From: Streptomyces sp. SCUT-3
GTDB lineage: Bacteria > Actinomycetota > Actinomycetes > Streptomycetales > Streptomycetaceae
Length of the DNA stretch: 64,000 nucleotides
Assembly (NCBI RefSeq): GCF_014083985.1
Contig: NZ_CP046907.1
Span: forward strand, 876,501-940,500
Direction: 5' to 3'
Shown here: in pieces, positions 59,939 through 64,000 of the stretch
Position numbering within the stretch: the first letter of the stretch is position 1
How the letters are laid out: each line of letters starts with the position of its first letter
Notes under the pieces: generated by a model
The model's input: only the letters and a program-made list of their open reading frames with translations
The model's database searches: none
What the model was told of the DNA's origin: nothing
Program-made: the position numbers and the translations under genes

Positions 59939-60268
59939 TCACCGGTCCCCGGGGGCCACGTACTGCCCCGCACCGAGGATCTTGTCCAGGTCGGCCTGGA
60001 CCTTGCCGTCCACCCGGACGTAGTTGCTGCCGGTGGCCTTGAGTTTGGTGGACAGGGCCGTCAGCAGGGCGACCAGGTCCTGGTACTGGTCGTCGGCGAA
60101 CTTAGCGAACTCCTCGACCTTCCTGCCCACGTCCTGGTGGGAGCGCGGTGCCCGCGCCGCCGTACCGGTGTCCCCGTCGAGCCGGCCGGCGTGCAGCAGG
60201 CCGGCGATCTCGATCAGCAGGTGCGCGCTTCCGTCGATCGACGAGGCTTCCGCGGAGAATTCCGTCAT
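59939..60268 (-). CDS. WXG100/ESX-associated small protein
   Basis: This 109-residue helical protein lies 6 bp before the transglycosylase-like gene. It reads SAEASSIDGSAHLLIEIAGL, SHQDVGRKVEEFAKFADDQY and QDLVALLTALSTKLKATGSN, ending YVRVDGKVQADLDKILGAGQ. There is no strict W-x-G, but the two-helix size and position fit WXG100-type or ESX-associated partners, and such genes often stand first in these sets. It would form a dimer with the head of the next protein. No secretion ATPase is near. Confidence 0.7.
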   Translation of the reverse strand: MTEFSAEASSIDGSAHLLIEIAGLLHAGRLDGDTGTAARAPRSHQDVGRKVEEFAKFADDQYQDLVALLTALSTKLKATGSNYVRVDGKVQADLDKILGAGQYVAPGDR

Positions 60269-60468
60269 CCTTCGATCACCCCCGTGGTGTGCGGGCGGGG
60301 TGTCGGTGTCCCGCCCGTCGTTCCGCCGGAAACACTATGGCGGAGCATCACGGCCCCGACCACCTCCGCGGCGGCCGTCCGCAAAGGATCTTCACTGTTC
60401 CTGCGGCTGCGGACACCGGATCCGTCACAGTCGCGCCGTCACGGGTTGCGCCGTCACGGGTTGCGCCG
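60269..60468. repeat. Intergenic region with 15-bp direct repeats
   Basis: No gene. From about 60433 to 60475 there are three copies of GCGCCGTCACGGGTT-type units. The repeat reaches the stop of the DUF2809-like gene at 60469. Confidence 0.6.
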
Positions 60469-60888
60469 TCACCGCTCCCCGTCGACGTTCCGCCGCCGCT
60501 TCGCGACCGCCGTGTGGACGAGCCATCCGGCCGCGGCGCCCGCCGCGTACCAGAACAGGTCGGGCGCGTTGAAGGTGGAGCCCAGCACGAGCCGGGCGAG
60601 AACGCTGTGCCGGGACAGGTCCGCGGGTATTCCGGTGAGTTGCAGGAACTCCACCGCCCAGCTGAACGCCAGTGCGATCCCGGCCGCCACCGCGGGCCGC
60701 ACCCGGGGCACGACCAGGACGACCAGGGCGTGGACGAGGACGGTGTAGAGCGCGTCCCCGGCGTACTCGGCCGCGTCCCCCTCGGCAACCGCCCTGGTCG
60801 CCAGTCCGGCGGTCACCGTCACCGTCGCGGCCCCGGCCGCCGTCGCACGGACCCGCAACGCACCCGCGCTTCCCCCCGAACCGCTCAT
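60469..60888 (-). CDS. DUF2809/VanZ-like membrane protein
   Basis: This is a 139-residue protein with four predicted membrane segments: ATAAGAATVTVTAGLATRAV, DALYTVLVHALVVLVVPRVR, AAGIALAFSWAVEFLQLTGI and DLFWYAAGAAAGWLVHTAVA. The middle SWAVEFLQLTGIPADL-R and the FNAPDLFWYAAGA block are the DUF2809 marks, related in layout to VanZ. The ATG at 60888 has an AGGAATGAG-like stretch upstream and gives the normal length. Function is unknown. It is next to, but separated from, the WXG100-like set. Confidence 0.78.
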   Translation of the reverse strand: MSGSGGSAGALRVRATAAGAATVTVTAGLATRAVAEGDAAEYAGDALYTVLVHALVVLVVPRVRPAVAAGIALAFSWAVEFLQLTGIPADLSRHSVLARLVLGSTFNAPDLFWYAAGAAAGWLVHTAVAKRRRNVDGER

Positions 60889-61523
60889 TCCGGCGAGTCT
60901 AGTCTTCCGGGCCAAAAGCAAGGAGACGGGCTGTCGCAGTCGACCGTGTAGCGGATCCGGCGGGCTCCGCTGTTCCGCGTGGACGGGAAGAGCCGGATAC
61001 AGGCCATGGCCGGCTCCCGCTTCCACCTGCATTTTCCCCCGGGCGGCGCGGATTCGACGGGACCGGATTCAGCCATTGCTTCAATGTCGCACGTTCTTCC
61101 GGTCGCCATTCGTCGGACGCCCGAAGGCTGTCGCGGATTCCGACAATGCGAGAAGTTCCACTGGCGACGGCGAGACTTCGGGGGATACGATATCGCGCGC
61201 TGCCCGCGACGACGGTCGGCGAGTTCGGGGCGGGTCGGGGCGGGTCGGGGGCGAAGACACCGTGATTGAGCTGCACAAACGCGCAACCCGGGGTGGTCCT
61301 GACCGAGATTGCGAACGCGCGTTCGCTTTCCTGACCCGCAATGCCTGCAACTCAAAGAAAATATCTTCATACGATCATCGCAAAGCGGTCCACACAACAG
61401 CAGTGGGCCCTTTTTCTTCCGTGCTGTTCGCGACCGGCGTCTGCGCCCGGCGTCCCGAAGTGGACGTACAGCGAGAAGCAAGTGCTTCGTTCTCACGACA
61501 AGAGAAATATGGAGTGTGATGCC
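60889..61523. other. 635-bp intergenic region before the wall-anchored protein gene
   Basis: No gene with normal coding bias is seen. It is clearly less GC-rich than its surroundings, mainly between 61280 and 61400. Near 61224-61255 there is a GGTCGGGGCGG-type repeat. It should contain the promoter of the surface-protein gene. Confidence 0.5.
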
Positions 61524-64000
61524 ATGAACCGACTCGGCAGAGACTCGCGCCGGTTGGCCCGGAGGCGCGTGGGGCCACCGGCGCGCATCGCGTTGTCCGT
61601 TCTCCTGCTGGCGGGCGGCGCCGTGGGAAGGACGGCCGGACCGGCCGCCGCTTCGGCCGCCGACGGCACGCTGACGGTTCAGGTACTGCGCGACTTCTTC
61701 GGCACCGGCGTGATCAACACGACGATGGACGTGCCGCAGCGGGGTATGCGGGTGAAGGTCTCCGACCCCGCCGGGCACGCCGTCACCGGCGTCACGGACG
61801 TCACCGGAAAGGTCGTGGTGTCGCAATCGGCCGCGCTGAACGGCGGCCGGTACCGCGTCGACGTCGGCATCCCGGCGCCGTACAGCGGCTACCTGCGGGC
61901 GGCGCCCGCCTCGACGGCGGAGAACCACTTCGACAGCTTCACGTCGTTCGTGGACGTGTCGGAGGGAAAGAACGCCTCGGTGGTGACGGGGGTGTGGAAC
62001 CCGGCCGACTACGCACTGCCGGACTCGCGGTACTTCGTGCCGATCCACAACGGCGCCAACGGGACCGACAACCGGGCGTTGGTGGCGTTCGGCACGAAGG
62101 TCCGGGGCACGTGCCCCACCGACACGGCGTGCCCGACCACGCTGGCCACGCAGGACCAGGTGGGCACGACGTTCGGGTTGGCGTACGACAAGTACCGGAC
62201 CCGGCTGTTCCAGAGCGCGTTCGCCCGCCGGTACGCCCCGTACGGGCCGCAGGGCGGGGGCGCGATCTACACGGTGCCGGTCGACGGCTCGGGTGCGCCG
62301 AAGCTGTTCGCGCGGGTGCCGGACGCCGCGGTGACGCGGCACGACACCGCCAACATGATCAAGGATCCGGGGTTCACCGACGCGCCGGGCAAGGAGAGCA
62401 TCGGCGGCCTGGCCCTGTCGGACGACGGCTCCACGCTGTACGCGGTGAACCTGCGGACCCGCAGCCTGGTGAGCTTCGACGCGACGGGGGACACCGCCAC
62501 GGCGCCCGGGTCGACGGTCCCGATCCCGGACCCGGGGTGCGCGAGCCCCGACGACTGGCGGCCGTTCGGCCTCCAGGTCCACAACAACACGCTGCACGTC
62601 GGCGGCGTGTGCAGCGCGGAGAGCACGCAGCGGCGCGCGGATCTGAAAGCCTTCGTCTCCACCTACGACGGCAAGCGGTTCACCACGGTGCTGAGCCACC
62701 CGCTCACGGCCGAACGCGGCAGCGTCTTCGGCCCCGGCGACAGGGCCACCCACTGGAACCCGTGGAACACCGACCTGGAGACGTGGGACGACCGGAAGTC
62801 GGGCAACGTCTTCATCGACCCGCAGCCGGAGCTGGCCTCCCTCGCCTTCGCCCGCGACGGCTCGATGATCCTGGGTTTCCGCGACCGGTTCATGGACGTG
62901 CTCAGCTGGGGAGGGCTGGATCCCCGCCCGGGGAACGACACGGCGGAAAGCGGCATGTCCGGTGGTGACATCACCATGGTCTGCGCCACTCCCACCGGTG
63001 AATACCACTGGGAGGGCACCGGGAGCTGTCCCAACCACGCCACCCCCGCCAACAACGGCGGCCAGGCCGCCGACGTCGTCGAATACTTCCCGGGCGACTT
63101 CTACGCCAACGCGCACCAGGAGACCGCGCTGGGGTCGGTGGCCTACATCCCGCAGCAGCAGTGGGTCGTCAGCACGGAGTTCGACCCGGTCCGCGACGTC
63201 GCGACCTCGGGGACCGGATACCACGACATCGCGACCGGTGAGGGCCCGGGCAACAACCCGACCGCCAACGGGTTCCAGTTCGTCAGCCGGGCACAAGGCG
63301 GGTTCGGCAAGGCGGGCGGGCTCGGTGACATCGCGTACGCGGCGGCGAACGCACCGGTCCAGATCGGCAACGTCGTGTGGTTCGACGGCGACCGCAACGG
63401 GATCCAGGACCCGGAACACGTACTGCTGCCGGGGGCGACGATCAACCTGCTGGACGCGGACGGCAAACAGGTCGCCACGACCAGGACCAATGCCGCCGGC
63501 GAGTACTACTTCGGCGGTGTCGGCGCCGAGTACGAGCTGACGCCGGGCGCGAAGTACACGGTGCAGTTCGACGTGTGCACCGCGGACACCGGCCAGGTGC
63601 CCGAGCAGCCCCCGGCGAGCGAGCTGAGGTTCACGCTCCCGCGGGCCGGTGCCGACCGTGCGCACGACTCCAATGTGACCCCGCCGACCACCGGGCCGCT
63701 GTGCAACGGCTACGCGCCCGTCACGGCGCCGGACAAGCCGGGCGGGGTCGACCACACGATCGACGCCGGGGTGTACATCCCGAAGCAAGCGCCGACCCCG
63801 ACCCCGACCCCGACTCCCACACCGACACCGACACCGACGCCGCCCGCGGCTTCCGCACCGCCGCCGCCCGCGCCGCCTGCCGACCGCCCGGCGCCGCCTG
63901 CCGACCGCCCGGCCCCGCCGGCCGGTGGAGGCGGGGGTTCGCTGGCGAACACCGGCACACCCGGGCTGACGGAGATGATCGGCATCGTCGGTCTGCTGGT
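61524..64000 (+). CDS. Large cell-wall-anchored SdrD B-type repeat protein with LAXTG sortase signal (partial)
   Basis: This protein is cut by the right edge after about 825 residues. The ATG follows GGAG. The signal peptide has an Arg-rich head (RRLARRRVGPPARI), a hydrophobic core LALSVLLLAGG-like and Ala-x-Ala-type end near AAASAADG. Residues ~45-580 are a propeller-like domain, with FGLAYDKYRTRLFQSAFARR, GGLALSDDGSTLYAVNLRTR and LQVHNNTLHVGGVCSAES. From ~610 an SdrD B-type beta-sandwich reads IGNVVWFDGDRNGIQDPEH and TNAAGEYYFGGVG. A Pro-Thr stalk and a repeated Asp-Arg-Pro-Ala-Pro-Pro segment lead to SLANTGTPGLTEMIGIVGLL. This is LAXTG followed by a membrane helix, the signal of class E sortases. 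It should be a surface or adhesion protein of the aerial or vegetative wall. Confidence 0.87.
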   Translation, partial: MNRLGRDSRRLARRRVGPPARIALSVLLLAGGAVGRTAGPAAASAADGTLTVQVLRDFFGTGVINTTMDVPQRGMRVKVSDPAGHAVTGVTDVTGKVVVSQSAALNGGRYRVDVGIPAPYSGYLRAAPASTAENHFDSFTSFVDVSEGKNASVVTGVWNPADYALPDSRYFVPIHNGANGTDNRALVAFGTKVRGTCPTDTACPTTLATQDQVGTTFGLAYDKYRTRLFQSAFARRYAPYGPQGGGAIYTVPVDGSGAPKLFARVPDAAVTRHDTANMIKDPGFTDAPGKESIGGLALSDDGSTLYAVNLRTRSLVSFDATGDTATAPGSTVPIPDPGCASPDDWRPFGLQVHNNTLHVGGVCSAESTQRRADLKAFVSTYDGKRFTTVLSHPLTAERGSVFGPGDRATHWNPWNTDLETWDDRKSGNVFIDPQPELASLAFARDGSMILGFRDRFMDVLSWGGLDPRPGNDTAESGMSGGDITMVCATPTGEYHWEGTGSCPNHATPANNGGQAADVVEYFPGDFYANAHQETALGSVAYIPQQQWVVSTEFDPVRDVATSGTGYHDIATGEGPGNNPTANGFQFVSRAQGGFGKAGGLGDIAYAAANAPVQIGNVVWFDGDRNGIQDPEHVLLPGATINLLDADGKQVATTRTNAAGEYYFGGVGAEYELTPGAKYTVQFDVCTADTGQVPEQPPASELRFTLPRAGADRAHDSNVTPPTTGPLCNGYAPVTAPDKPGGVDHTIDAGVYIPKQAPTPTPTPTPTPTPTPTPPAASAPPPPAPPADRPAPPADRPAPPAGGGGGSLANTGTPGLTEMIGIVGLL
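63795..63915. repeat. Pro-Thr stalk and 21-bp repeat before the sorting signal
   Basis: About eight Pro-Thr pairs (63795-63842) are followed by two copies of a 21-bp unit starting near 63871 (encoding Pro-Pro-Ala-Asp-Arg-Pro-Ala). They form the wall-spanning stalk. Confidence 0.8.

Noticed and set aside
60899-61276. 125-codon minus-strand frame upstream of the surface-protein gene
   Set aside because: No ribosome-binding site or third-position bias; composition of noncoding type.

Overview
The window is high-GC actinobacterial DNA, most likely Streptomyces or a close relative. The signs are GC-rich third codon positions, many GTG starts, purine-rich ribosome-binding sites, initiator tRNAs without an encoded CCA, an LAXTG-type sortase signal, a rifamycin-associated element upstream of a rox-type monooxygenase, and several actinobacterial families (WXG100-like proteins, a mycothiol-type DinB/MDMPI protein, an AfsR-like STAND ATPase).

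Region 1 (1-17043, minus strand) is a tightly packed extracellular contractile injection system (eCIS) operon. In transcription order it has a sheath, a tube, two uncharacterised proteins, a DUF4255 tail-terminator-type protein, an AAA+ ATPase, a small Pro-rich protein, a very large eCIS-core (DUF4157) protein, a small unknown gene, a CIS tube/baseplate protein, a LysM adaptor, a gpD-like hub and the start of a gpV/VgrG-like spike. A TTGACA promoter lies upstream of the sheath. The core protein ends in a variable domain of lower GC, and the small gene behind it is a candidate partner. As written, the first 9.7 kb carries more than 20 apparent single-base frameshifts, mostly lost bases in short G or C runs. 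I treat the genes as single coding units with probable sequence errors.

Region 2 (17.6-31.8 kb) is mixed metabolism and housekeeping: a guanidine-III riboswitch with an SMR exporter; a secreted M14 carboxypeptidase; a divergent Lrp regulator / Met-gamma-lyase-family enzyme / AceE-like E1 locus like mdeRAB; an ABC-F protein; an alpha/beta hydrolase lacking its expected nucleophile; an ATP-grasp protein; two initiator tRNA genes in a 188-bp direct repeat flanking a MerR-like gene with a long leader; a WGR/beta-propeller protein; and a phosphotriesterase-family hydrolase.

Region 3 (32.1-39.0 kb) is a beta-oxidation operon (CaiB/AMACR-type enzyme, acyl-CoA dehydrogenase, thiolase, FadB fusion) ending at a terminator shared with a convergent MerR regulator. 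A GlxA/AraC regulator and a divergent cupin follow.

Region 4 (40.9-47.5 kb) has a lower-GC three-gene minus-strand module (WXG100-like protein, 750-aa partner, membrane-anchored protein), then a methyltransferase that seems to have lost an internal segment, an MDMPI-type protein, a GNAT acetyltransferase and a protein with two Cys/His clusters.

Region 5 (48.0-53.0 kb) is one very long gene resembling DUF4011-helicase-DUF3320 proteins. Its P-loop is missing and its helicase body is largely replaced by coiled-coil and acidic Ala/Thr/Asp-rich sequence.

Region 6 (53.3-64.0 kb) holds rox with its RAE palindrome, an AfsR-like STAND ATPase with collagen-like repeats, a three-gene WXG100/transglycosylase-like cluster, a VanZ/DUF2809-like membrane protein, and a large cell-wall-anchored SdrD-B-type protein cut by the window edge just after its LAXTG motif.
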